Assembly: GCA_020698575.1 (NCBI GenBank)
Contig: CM036247.1
Location: 421,786-485,785 of the forward strand
DNA from: Bostrychus sinensis
Lineage: Eukaryota > Chordata > Actinopteri > Gobiiformes > Eleotridae
DNA: 64,000 nt
Reading direction: 5' to 3'
Shown here: positions 48,501 through 61,900 of the stretch, in pieces
How positions within the stretch are numbered: position 1 is the first letter of the stretch
Layout: every line of letters begins with the position of its first letter
The notes under the pieces: model-generated
Told to the model about the DNA's origin: nothing
Database searches by the model: none
What the model saw: the letters and a program-made list of their open reading frames with translations, nothing else
Position numbers and translations under genes: made by a program

Positions 48501-51500
48501 ATCAGGTTTCCAGATCCCAGGACCTGGACTCCCTCGACCCCAATGGATCTGCCGTCTGCCAAGACACAACAAAAACATCTAAACTAGAACTAAACTAAAC
48601 CTAAACCACAACTAAACCAGGTCTAAGCCAGGTCTAATCCAGGACTAAACTAGGTCTAAACCAGGTCTTACCGAGTCTGGACCAGGATACGATGGGCCGG
48701 GGGTTCCCGGTGGCCACACACTCTAAGATGGCGGTCTGGTGAACTGTGATGGTGAGGTTCTGGGGTCCGGACAGGATCACAGGATCCTGGTACGACCGGG
48801 ATCCAGAGACTAGGACCAGAGCAGAGTTTAGACCCGGTCTGACCCAGGTTTAGGGACTGGGTTTGAGTTAGTTAGTGTGAGAACAGGCAGGCGGAGTCAG
48901 GAGTGGTGGGCGGAGTAGGGAGAGGTGGGCAGAGTCAGGAGTGAAGGGCGGAGTCAGGAGAGGTGGGTGGAGTCAGGAGTCGTGGGTGTAGTCAGGAGTG
49001 AAGGGCGGAGTCAGGAGTGAAGGGCGGAGTCAGGAGAGGTGGGCGGAGTCAGGAGAGGTGGGCAGAGTCAGGAGTGAAGGGCGGAGTCAGGAGAGGTGGG
49101 CGGAGCAGGAGAGGTGGGCAGAGTCAGGAGTGAAGGGCGGAGTCAGGAGAAGTGGGCAGAGCAGGAGAGGTGGGCAGAGTCAGGAGTGAAGGGCGGAGTC
49201 AGGAGAGGTGGGCGGAGCAGGAGAAGTGGGCGGAGTCAGGAGAGGCGGGTGGAGTCAGGAGTGGTGGGCGGAGCAGGAGAAGTGGGCGGAGTCAGGAGAG
49301 GCGGGTGGAGTCAGGAGTGGTGGGTGTAGTCAGGAGTAGTAGGCAGAGTCAGGAGTAGTGGGCGGAGTCAGGAGTGGTGGGTGGAGTCAGGAGTAGTGGG
49401 CAGAGTCAGGAGTAGTGGGCGGAGTCAGGAGTGGTGGGTGGAGTCAGGAGTAGTGGGCGGAGTCAGGAGTAGTGGGCGGAGTCAGGAGAGGCGGGTGTAG
49501 TCAGGAGTGGTGGGTGTAGTCAGGAGTAGTGGGCAGAGTCAGGAGTAGTGGGCGGAGTCAGGAGTGGTGGGTGGAGTCAGGAGTAGTGGGCGGACTCAGG
49601 AGTGGTGGGCGGAGTCAGGAGTGGTGGGCGGAGTCAGGAGAGGTGGGCGGAGCAGGAGAGGTGGGCGGAGTCAGGCGAGGTGGGCGGAGTCAGGAGTGGT
49701 GGGCGGAGTCAGGAGAGGTGGGTGGAGTCAGGAGAGGTGGGTGGAGTCAGGAGAGGTGGGTGTAGTCAGGAGTGGTGGGTGTAGTCAGGAGTAGTGGGCA
49801 GAGTCAGGAGTAGTGGGCGGAGTCAGGAGAGGTGGGGGCAGGGTCAGGAGTAGTGGGCGGAGTCAGGAGAGGTGGGGGCAGGGTCAGGAGAGGTTGGTGG
49901 ACGGAGTCAGGAGTATTGGGGGCGGGGTCAGGAGAGGTTGGTGGAGTCAGGAGTGGTGGGCGGAGTCAGGAGATGTGGGCGGAGTCAGGAGAGGTGGGCG
50001 GAGTCAGGAGTGGTGGGCGGAGTCAGGAGTAGTGGGCGGAGTCAGGAGATGTGGGCAGAGTCAGGAGAGGTGGACGGAGTCAGGAGTGGTGGGCGGAGTC
50101 AGGAGTGATGGGCGGAGTCAGGAGAGGTGGGCGGAGTCTCACCAGTGACGGACAGCTGTGCCTCATCGCTGTAGCGTGTGTTGGCGATGTTTGCAGCGAC
50201 GCAGCGAAATAAACCGGCATCAGTTCGTCTGACGGCGCTGATCTGAAGGATTCCCACTGGCAACAACGTGTACCTGAGATAACACAGGACAAAGTACTCA
50301 AAGTACGACATAAATACTACATAAATATTATAAAAATACTACAAAAATACTTCGTATTCAATTCTTGAATGCCACAATTAAGGTGCCATCACTGAGGTTT
50401 ATGAAGGCTTTCTTACTCTATGTATACATCTTATCCTATTTACTTTAAATTATATTATATTATATTATATTATATTATATTATATTATATTATATTATAT
50501 TATATTGTGGACTTCCCTCTGACTCTAGGGGGCGCTATAGTCCCAGCTCTTGGTTTTTACCTGGGGTCCTCGGTCCTCAGCGGCTCGCGGTTCCGTTCCC
50601 AGGCGATGTTGGCCTCAGGTACACCATTCACCTCGCAGCTCAGTCTGGCCACGCCCCCTTCGTTAACCATCACCGACTGCGGCTGCGAAGAGAACTTGGG
50701 CAGCGCTGTGGACACAAGTTTTATTATTATGGACACACATTTTTATTATTGTTATTATTAGTATTACTAGTAGTATTAGAAGCAGTAGTAGTAGTTGTTG
50801 TAGTTTATTATTATCTGATTACTTATAATTACTAGAATATAGTACTGTAGTAGTAGTAGTAGCAGTAGCAGTAGCAGGATTAAATTCAGTAGTAGTAGCA
50901 AATTTATTAGTAGTAAGTTGATTGATTGATTAAATTCATTTAAGTGTCGTCATCACCGGTGCCCGGCCCGCATGAGCTTACAAGACACTCCACAGAAACA
51001 AGATGACTCCACAAAAAATAAAAAATAAAAATACTTTACATTTAAATTATTTTATTTTATTTTTATTTATTATTTATATGGGACAGTGTGTATTAATGAA
51101 CAGCAGCTATTGCTGTAAATACACCGGATTATAGCTCAGAGCTAATTTCCATCCGTAGTCCCCACTCACTCACTCACATTCACTATTAGACAGGATACAG
51201 CACACTTCTATCCCAGGCTTTGCAAACAAAACCAACTAAAGCAAAAATCTCCTTATTACAAATACAACTCATAATTTTATCATCAGATAACCAGGACACA
51301 TCTGGGTTACTGATGTTTATGTTCAAACAAAATATGTCTTAAATTAGAGAACAAGGGACAGTAAAGAACAAAATGATGCTCATCTTCCACCACTGAGGTC
51401 ACAAAAAACACAAACTCTCTTCTCTTCAGGAAAACCCACTTCAGCTGCCAGAGGTCAGCTCCCTGTTCTTATCTGGGACAGAGGGGCCTCTGCTTTCTGA

Positions 51501-52370
51501 GTAAATTACATTTTACAAGGGATTCTGTTTGATACTCATCTTTAAATTGAATGTAATTTCTCAGTTTTGATTTTCTACAAATGTCCTGTTTCCACAGTTT
51601 TTATATTCATTAAAGAATCTTTGTTGTAACAATCTTAGATTACCTGCAATCCATTTCTAAAAATATAATTTAAATCACAAATGAAGAATAATGTGGCAGT
51701 TTAGCCCAGGGATAATGATTGAATCCCATAAAAACATCTTTTTAGTCAGCCTGCTGCAGCTGAGTGCGGCGGTTCCACAGGCACAGCAGCTCTGCTCTCT
51801 GCTTTATGAGACAAGGTTCCCACCCCATAGCGCCCTCTACAGCGAGTTTAGCAGTGAGTTTGTGAGCACAAAGCAGTTCCTAACACACCAGCAGCAAAAA
51901 AACTAAACAAAACCAACCATGGAATCAAAAGGTTTGTAAAAACAGAGAAGCCGAGATCAGGTACAACTTTCATTTTACTTTTACTCGATCCCCAGATGCC
52001 CTCCCTGCTGATTCTGAGAGTTCCGAGTTCCCTCTTTAAAACACAGAAATTCACTAAAAACAGTCCTAGGTATTTATAAGAACTTGTACGATAAAGGTGT
52101 CACACCAAACATAAAACTGTACGTACTTCTCTGCAGTTTTCTTAAATGCATTACCTGTGTCTCCATTTTTTGCACCATGCATTCAGAAAGTTCAACATTT
52201 TTTGGAGATTTACTTTTGCCTCTGCCAAAATAATATCATCACCGTACAACAAGATACTTACGTTTAAGTTATCACTATAATATAATAATAGCAGTAGCAG
52301 AAGTACATTTATTAGTAATAGGAGTAGCAGTAGTAGTAGTAGTAGTAAATGTATTAGTAATAGCAGTAGC

Positions 52371-52404
<34 letters not shown>

Positions 52405-52953
52405 AATTTATTAGTAGTAGGAGTAGCAGTATTAGTAGTAAATTTATTAGTAATAGCAGTAGTAGTAGTAGTAAATGTATTAGTAATAGCAGTAGTAGTA
52501 GTAGTAGTTGTAGTCGTAGTAGTAAATTATTAGTAGTAGGAGCAGTAGTAGCAGTAGTAGTAGTAAATGTAGGAGTAGCAGTAGTAGTAGTAAATTTATT
52601 AGTAATAGCAGTAGTAGTAGTAGTCGTAGTAGTAAATGTATTAGTAATAGCAGTAGTAGTAGTAGTCGTAGTAGCAAATGTATTAGTAATAGCAGTAGTA
52701 GTAGTAGTAATTGTAGTCGTAGTAGTAAATTATTAGTAGTAGGAGCAGTAGTAGCAGTAGCAGTAGTAAATTTATTAGTAATAGCAGTAGTAGTAGTAGT
52801 CGTAGTAGTAAATGTATTAGTAATAGCAGTAGTAGTAGTAGTCGTAGTAGTAAATGTATTAGTAATAGCAGTAGTAGTAGTAGTAGTAGTAGTAAATGTA
52901 TTAGTAATAGCAGTAGGAGTAGCAGTAGTAGTAGTAAATGTATTAGTAATAGC

Positions 52954-52987
<34 letters not shown>

Positions 52988-55900
52988 ACTTACAGGCCAG
53001 TCGGACGCGTGCGCGGCGGCTGACCAGCACCAGTCCGTTGCGGTTCTTGGCGGCGCACTCGTACTCGCCGGCATCCGTCTCGTTGCTGTGGCGCCGTTTG
53101 GAGAATCTCCTGATGAGCAGCGAGCCGTTAGCTAAAATGCTAACTCTGTCATTGATGCCGGTCTCCAGGGTGACGCCGTTCCGTCTCCAGGCGACGCTGA
53201 TAGGCCCCTCCCCCTTCACCTCACAGTCCAATAGGAGCGGCCGTTCCCTCACCGCGATGACATCACTGGGCTCCTTCAGGAAGAGCAGCTCTGAGGCCCC
53301 GCCCACTGTGGCTAAAAGGAAAAAAAACAGGTTCAATTCATCCATTGTAGTTTCATCATATTTATTACTACATTACTACATAATCATATAATTACATTAT
53401 TATTATATTACCATTACTATGGTGATTACATTATAATGACATTACTGTTATTATTATTATTATCATTATTATTATTACTGTTATAATTACATTATGACAT
53501 TACTACGTTACCGTTATCATATTAATTACATTATTATTACATTACTATGTTACCGGTATTACTAGTATTACTGACATTATAATGTGTGTATTACTGACAT
53601 TATAACGTGTGTATTACTGACATTATAACGTGTGTATTACTGTCATTATAACGTGTGTATTACTGTCATTATAACGTGTGTGTTACTGACATTATAACGT
53701 GTGTATTACTGACATTATAACGTGTGTATTACTGACATTATAACGTGTGTATTACTGTCATTATAACGTGTGTATTACTGACATTATAACGTGTGTATTA
53801 CTGTCATTATAACGTGTGTATTACTGTCATTATAACGTGTGTATTACTGACATTATAACGTGTGTATTACTGTCATTATAACGTGTGTATTACTGACATT
53901 ATAACGTGTGTATTACTGACATTATAACGTGTGTATTACTGACATTATAACGTGTGTATTACTGTCATTATAACGTGTGTATTACTGACATTATAAAGTG
54001 TGTATTACTGACATTATAACGTGTGTATTACTGACATTATAACGTGTGTATTACTGACATTATAACGTGTTTATTACTGTCATTATAACGTGTGTATTAC
54101 TGACATTATAACGTGTGTATTACTGTCATTATAACGTGTGTATTACTGTCATTATAACGTGTGTATTACTGTCATTATAACGTGTGTATTACTGTCATTA
54201 TAACGTGTGTATTACTGTCATTATAACGTGTGTATTACTGACATTATAACGTGTGTATTACTGACATTATAACGTGTGTATTACTGACATTAAAACGTGT
54301 GTATTACTGTCATTAAAACGTGTGTATTACTGACATTATAACGTGTGTATTACTGTCATTATAACGTGTGTATTACTGACATTATAACGTGTGTATTACT
54401 GTCATTATAACGTGTGTATTACTGACATTATAACGTGTGTATTACTGACATTATAACGTGTGTATTACTGTCATTATAACGTGTGTATTACTGACATTAT
54501 AACGTGTGTATTACTGTCATTATAACGTGTGTATTACTGTCATTATAACGTGTGTATTACTGACATTATAACGTGTGTATTACTGACATTATAACGTGTG
54601 TATTACTGACATTAAAACGTGTGTATTACTGACATTATAACGTGTGTATTACTGTCATTATAACGTGTGTATTACTGTCATTATAACGTGTGTATTACTG
54701 ACATTATAACGTGTGTATAACTGACATTATAACGTGTGTATTACTGACATTATAACGTGTGTATTACTGACATTATAACGTGTGTATTACTGACATTATA
54801 ACGTGTGTATTACTGACATTATAACGTCTGTATTACTGACATTATAACGTGTGTATTACTGACATTATAACGTGTGTATTACTGACATTATAACGTGTGT
54901 ATAACTGACATTATAAGGTGTGTATTACTGACATTATAACGTGTGTATTACTGTCATTATAACGTGTGTATTACTGTCATTATAACGTGTGTATTACTGT
55001 CATTATAACGTGTGTATTATTGTCATTATAACGTGTTTATTACTGTCATTATAACGTGTGTATTACTGTCATTATAACGTGTGTGTTACTGTCATTATAA
55101 CGTGTGTGTTACTGTCATTATAACGTCTGTATTACTGACATTATAACGTGTGTATTACTGTCATTATAACGTGTGTATTACTGTCATTATAACGTGTGTA
55201 TTACTGTCATTATAACGTGTGTATTATTGTCATTATAACGTGTTTATTACTGTCATTATAACGTGTGTATTACTGTCATTATAACGTGTGTGTTACTGTC
55301 ATTATAACGTGTTTATTACTGTCATTATAACGTGTGTATTACTGTCATTATAACGTGTGTATTACTGTCATTATAACGTGTGTATTACTGTCATTATAAC
55401 GTGTGTAATATTGTCATTATAACGTGTTTATTACTGACATTATAACGTGTGTATTACTGACATTATAACGTGTGTGTTACTGTCATTATAACGTGTGTAT
55501 TACTGTCATTATAACGTGTGTATTACTGTCATTATAACGTGTGTATTACTGACATTATAACGTGTTTATTACTGTCATTATAACGTGTGTATTACTGACA
55601 TTATAACGTGTGTATTACTGACATTATAACGTGTGTATTACTGACATTATAACGTGTGTATTACTGTCATTATAACGTGTGTATTACTGTCATTATAACG
55701 TGTGTATTACTGACATTATAACGTGTGTATTACTGACATTATAACGTGTGTATTACTGACATTATAACGTGTTTATTACTGTCATTATAACGTGTTTATT
55801 ACTGACATTATAATGTGTGTATTACTGTCATTATAACGTGTGTATTACTGACATTATAACGTGTGTATTACTGTCATTATAATGTGTGTATTACTGTCAT

Positions 55901-58843
55901 TATAACGTGTGTATTACTGTCATTATAACGTGTGTATTACTGTCATTATAACGTGTGTATTACTGACATTATAACGTGTGTATTACTGTCATTATAACGT
56001 GTGTATTACTGTCATTATAACTTGTGTATTACTGTCATTATAACGTGTGTATTACTGTCATTATAACGTGTGTATTACTGTCATTATAACGTGTGTATTA
56101 CTGACATTATAACGTGTGTATTACTGTCATTATACCGTGTTTATTACTGTCATTATAACGTGTGTATTACTGACATTATAACGTGTGTATTACTGACATT
56201 ATAACGTGTTTATTACTGTCATTATAACGTGTGCATTACTGTCATTATAACGTGTGTATTACTGACATTTTAACGTGTTTATTACTGTCATTATAACGTG
56301 TGTATTACTGACATTATAACGTGTGTATTACTGACATTATAACGTGTGTATTACTGACATTATAACGTGTGTATTACTGACATTATAACGTGTGTATTAC
56401 TGTCATTATAACGTGTTTATTACTGTCATTATAACGTGTGTATTACTGACATTATAACGTGTGTATTACTGTCATTAAAACGTGTGTATTACTGACATTA
56501 TAACGTGTTTATTACTGTCATTATAACGTGTTTATTACTGTCATTATAACGTGTGTATTACTGTCATTATAACGTGTGTATTACTGACATTATAACGTGT
56601 GTATTACTGACATTATAACGTGTGTATTACTGACATTATAAGGTGTGTATTACTGACATTATAACGTGTGTATTACTGTCATTATAACGTGTGTATTACT
56701 GACATTATAACGTGTGTATTACTGTCATTATAACGTGTGTATTACTGACATTATAACGTGTGTATTACTGTCATTATAACGTGTGTATTACTGTCATTAT
56801 AACGTGTGTATTACTGACATTATAACGTGTGTATTACTGTCATTATAACATGTGTATTACTGTCATTATAACGTGTGTATTACTGACATTATAACGTGTG
56901 TATTACTGACATTATAACGTGTGTATTACTGACATTATAAGGTGTGTATTACTGACATTATAACGTGTGTATTACTGACATTATAACGTGTGTATTACTG
57001 ACATTATAAGGTGTGTATTACTGACATTATAACGTGTGTATTACTGACATTATAACGTGTGTATTACTGTCATTATAACGTGTGTATTATTGTCATTATA
57101 ACGTGTGTATTACTGTCATTATAACGTGTGTATTACTGACATTATAACGTGTGTATTACTGTCATTATAACGTGTGTATTACTGACATTATAACGTGTGT
57201 ATTACTGTCATTATAACGTGTGTATTACTGTCATTATAACGTGTGTATTACTGTCATTATAACGTGTGTATTACTGACATTATAAGGTGTGTATTACTGA
57301 CATTATAACGTGTGTATTACTGACATTATAATGTGTGTATTACTGACATTATAAGGTGTGTATTACTGACATTATAAGGTGTGTATTACTGACATTATAA
57401 CGTGTGTATTACTGTCATTATAACGTGTGTATTATTGTCATTATAACGTGTGTATTACTGTCATTATAACGTGTGTATTACTGACATTATAACGTGTGTA
57501 TTACTGTCATTATAACGTGTGTATTACTGTCATTATAACGTGTGTATTACTGACATTATAACGTGTGTATTACTGACATTATAACGTGTGTATTACTGAC
57601 ATTATAACGTGTGTATTACTGTCATTATAACGTGTGTATTACTGTCATTATAACGTGTGTATTACTGACATTATAACGTGTGTATTACTGACATTATAAC
57701 GTGTGTATTACTGTCATTATAACGTGTGTATTACTGTCATTATAACGTGTGTATTACTGACATTATAACGTGTGTATTAATGACATTATAACGTGTGTAT
57801 TACTGACATTATAACGTGTGTATTACTGTCATTATAACGTGTGTATTACTGACATTATAACGTGTGTATTACTGTCATTATAACGTGTGTATTACTGTCA
57901 TTATAACGTGTGTATTACTGACATTATAACGTGTGTATTACTTACATTATAACGTGTGTATTACTGTCATTATAACGTGTGTATTACTGACATTATAACG
58001 TGTGTATTACTGACATTATAACGTGTGTATTATTGTCATTATAACGTGTGTATTACTGTCATTATAACGCGTGTATTACTGACATTATAACGTGTGTATT
58101 ACTGTCATTATAACGTGTGTATTACTGTCATTATAACGTGTGTATTACTGACATTATAACGTGTGTATTACTGTCATTATAACATGTGTATTACTGTCAT
58201 TATAACGTGTGTATTACTGACATTATAACGTGTGTATTATTGTCATTAAAACGTGTGTATTACTGACATTATAACGTGTGTATTACTGACATTATAACGT
58301 GTGTATCACTGTCATTATAACGTGTGTATTACTCAGCCACTGCCTCATTTAGTTTCAGCTTCTTAATTCAGACACATTTCACTGCAGGTGAACTCTTTTA
58401 CACTGAGTTTAAATGAAACTGGAAGAGTTTACTTGACATTAGTCTGAGAGTGGTTTAGTCTCACCCTTCACTAATGTCCCCCTGACCCTGCGGTCGGGTC
58501 TAAACCAGGTCTAAACCAGGTCTAACCCGGGTCTAACCCACCCTCTCTGTCTCATTAGTTTGCACAGCCACACTCTGCTTCCTTCCCCCCTCATCAGGAA
58601 CGGTGGGTGGGGTCAGGGGTCAGAGGTCAGGGTTCTATTCAGATGATAATAATAATGGTGTCTGTGTTTAATTCAGGAGAGCTGCACTTGAACTTGAGTT
58701 CCCACACTTCAGTCTGTCTCCTCCTGACACATCTGCCTCCTGCTCCTGTCTGCTCCTCCAAACCTCAGCCCTGCTTCTGTCTACTGCTCCGAACCCTGGC
58801 CCTCAGGATAGACAAGCGCAGTAGCAGTAGTAGTAGTAGTAGT

Positions 58844-58878
<35 letters not shown>

Positions 58879-58907
58879 ACAGTAGCAGTAGTAGTAGTAG
58901 CAGTAGT

Positions 58908-58947
<40 letters not shown>

Positions 58948-58956
58948 TACAGTAGC

Positions 58957-58989
<33 letters not shown>

Positions 58990-61900
58990 TACAGTAGCAG
59001 TAGTAGTAGTAGTAGTTAGTAGTAGTAGTAGTAAGTTAAATGTTATTAATAGCCCTCTTGTTATGTTATGCCCTCTTGTTACCTTTATTAAAGTTAAAAA
59101 GCATAAAAAAACTTGTCTGAAAGCATTTTTCCGGCATGAAACTTGGCTCATTAACATAATTAATGAAAATGGTTTATTTTACATAAATTTGTATATTACA
59201 TAGATACTGTTCGGGTCAACCCGGAAGGTCAAAGTAGAAGCTTAAAAGCAGTGAGAAATATCAAATATTATAATTTTCTTTGCAACTGTGGAACACGTTT
59301 CACCCCAGTCACACTCACACTGTTCTCCTGAAATCACCCACAACAGAATTATTCACACTGGACACTGCTACTACAGGGTTTTATAATAATTATACATAAT
59401 AATGTCCACCTCTGTATGATCATTAATTAAAACACAACCCAAATGTGTGATAATTCTAAGGCATCTGTTATTTTCTAGTTGGTAATTTTTATTCACTCTT
59501 GGTCTGACTTCAGTATTTATCAGGATTATATTCTCTCTGTCAAAACTACTGCAAAAACTGACTCAGACTTTGTAGTAAACGCTCATAAACTCGTAAATCA
59601 AAATCTCTCTCCCTGCTGCCTCCTGCAGTAGCCTCAGGGGCCAGTGATTGTAAAAATACAATCTAGAAAGAAAACACAATAAGAAGTGATGAGCCAAAAC
59701 TAAAATAATGTGACAGTTAACTTCATGGAGAGCGTGAGTCAGGTTGGTCATGGTTGTTTATTTGATAATGAAATCCTAATTCTGCCACTGTTCTGGTGTC
59801 CTCAGGTAAGGTTCTAACAATCAGCTTCAGTCTGCTTTTGCCTGAGGAAGAGCATGAGATGTGAGGAAACACCACAGAGGAGGGACAGTGGGGTACAGAG
59901 GAGGGACAGTGAGGGTACAGAGGAAGGACAGTGAGGGTACAGAGGAGGGACAGTGAGGTACAGAGGAAGGACAGTGAGGTACAGAGGAAGGACAGTGAGG
60001 GTACAGAGGAGGGACAGTGAGGTACAGAGGAGGGACAGTGAGGTACAGAGGAGGGACAGTGAGGTACAGAGGAGGACAGTGAGGTACAGAGGAGGGACAG
60101 TGAGGTACAGAGGAGGGACAGTGATGGTACAGAGGAGGGACAGTGAGGTACAGAGGAGGGACAGTGAGGTACAGAGGAGGGACAGTGAGTTACAGAGGAG
60201 GGACAGTGATGGTACAGAGGAGGGACAGTGAGGTACAGAGGAGGGACAGTGAGGTACAGAGGAGGGACAGTGAGGTACAGAGGAGGGACAGTGAGGTACA
60301 GAGGAGGGACAGTGAGGGTACAGAGGAGGGAGAGTGAGGGTACAGAGGAGGGACAGTGAGGTACAGAGGAGGGACAGTGAGGGTACAGAGGAGGGACAGT
60401 GAGGGTACAGAGGAGGGAGAGTGAGGGTACAGAGGAGGGACAGTGAGGGTACAGAGGAGGGACAGTGAGGGTACAGAGGAGGGACAGTGAAAGTAGAAGG
60501 AAATGTCTTCAGCAGACGAAGGTCAGAGGTCAAGAGGTAGAGATAAAGTGAAGCGTGAGAATCTCAAACACTCAGAGGTAAGTCTAAGCTCTAACTCTGA
60601 CTCAGAGTACAAGTCTAAGATCTAACTCTGACTCAGAGACAAGTCTAAGGTCTAACTCTGACTCAGAGGTAAGTCTAAGATCTAACTCTGACTCAGGGAC
60701 AAGTCTAAGATCTAACTCTGACTCAGAGACAAGTCTAAGGTCTAACTCTGACTCAGAGACAAGTCTAAGGTCTAACTCTGACTCAGAGACAAGTCTAAGG
60801 TCTAACTCTGACTCAGAGACAAGTCTAAGGTCTAACTCTGACTCAGAGACAAGTCTAAGGTCTAACTCTGACTCAGAGGTAAGTCTAAGCTCTAACTCTG
60901 ACTCAGAGACAAGTCTAAGGTCTAACTCTGACTCAGAGACAAGTCTAAGATCTAACTCTGACTCAGAGACAAGTCTAAGGTCTAACTCTGAGTCAGAGAC
61001 AAGTCTAAGGTCTAACTCTGACTCAGAGACAAGTCTAAGGTCTAACTCTGACTCTGAGACAAGTCTAAGATCTAACTCTGAGTTTAATGTCAGAGAAACT
61101 CAGGTTTTCCTTTGTGATCAGTAAAATCTCTGTGTGAATAAATTTGCATATCATTTGCATATAAGCCGGTTAGATCATGGTTTGTAATCCCCTGCAGCTG
61201 CACATGGACTCTGTTTCCCATCATGCACCGAGGCAGACGATCCTGGAGCCTAAAGGTCACATGGGAGGTCACAGAGGTCATGGGAAAAGCCCCGCCTCCT
61301 TCTGTCTCCGTCTGAGTTTCACAAAGAGCTTCACAAACAGCTGCTCACAACAACAACAATAACACAATAACACCGCTCCCGTCTGCTCCTCCAAACCTCC
61401 ACTAGCCCCACCGCTCCCGTCTGCTCCTCCAAACCTCACAAGACCTTAGCACAACAATACAAAGAGTTCAAGTTCAGACCAAGTTCAGACCAGGATCAGA
61501 CCAGGATCAGACCAGGATCAGACCAAGTTCAGACCAGGATCAGACCAGGATCAGACCAGGATCAGATCGGTCTTGAACTTGACCTGGACCAGACATCAGC
61601 CACCTATGGTTTCAGAGCCACACACAGCTCTCTGGCCCCGCTCCTGAGGCCCCTGTGTCAGAGTAAAGTCAGAGTAAAGTCTGAGTAAAGTCTGAGTAAA
61701 GTCTGAGTAAAGTCAGAGTAAGGTCTGAGTAAGGTCTGAGTAAAGTCTGAGTAAAGTCAGAGTAAAGTCTGAGTAAAGTCTGAGTAAAGTCTGAGTAAAG
61801 TCAGAGTAAGGTCTGAGTAAAGTCTGAGTAAAGTCTGAGTAAAGTCTGAGTAAAGTCAGAGTAAAGTCTGAGTAAATCTGCATCGTCATTTTTCAATAAA

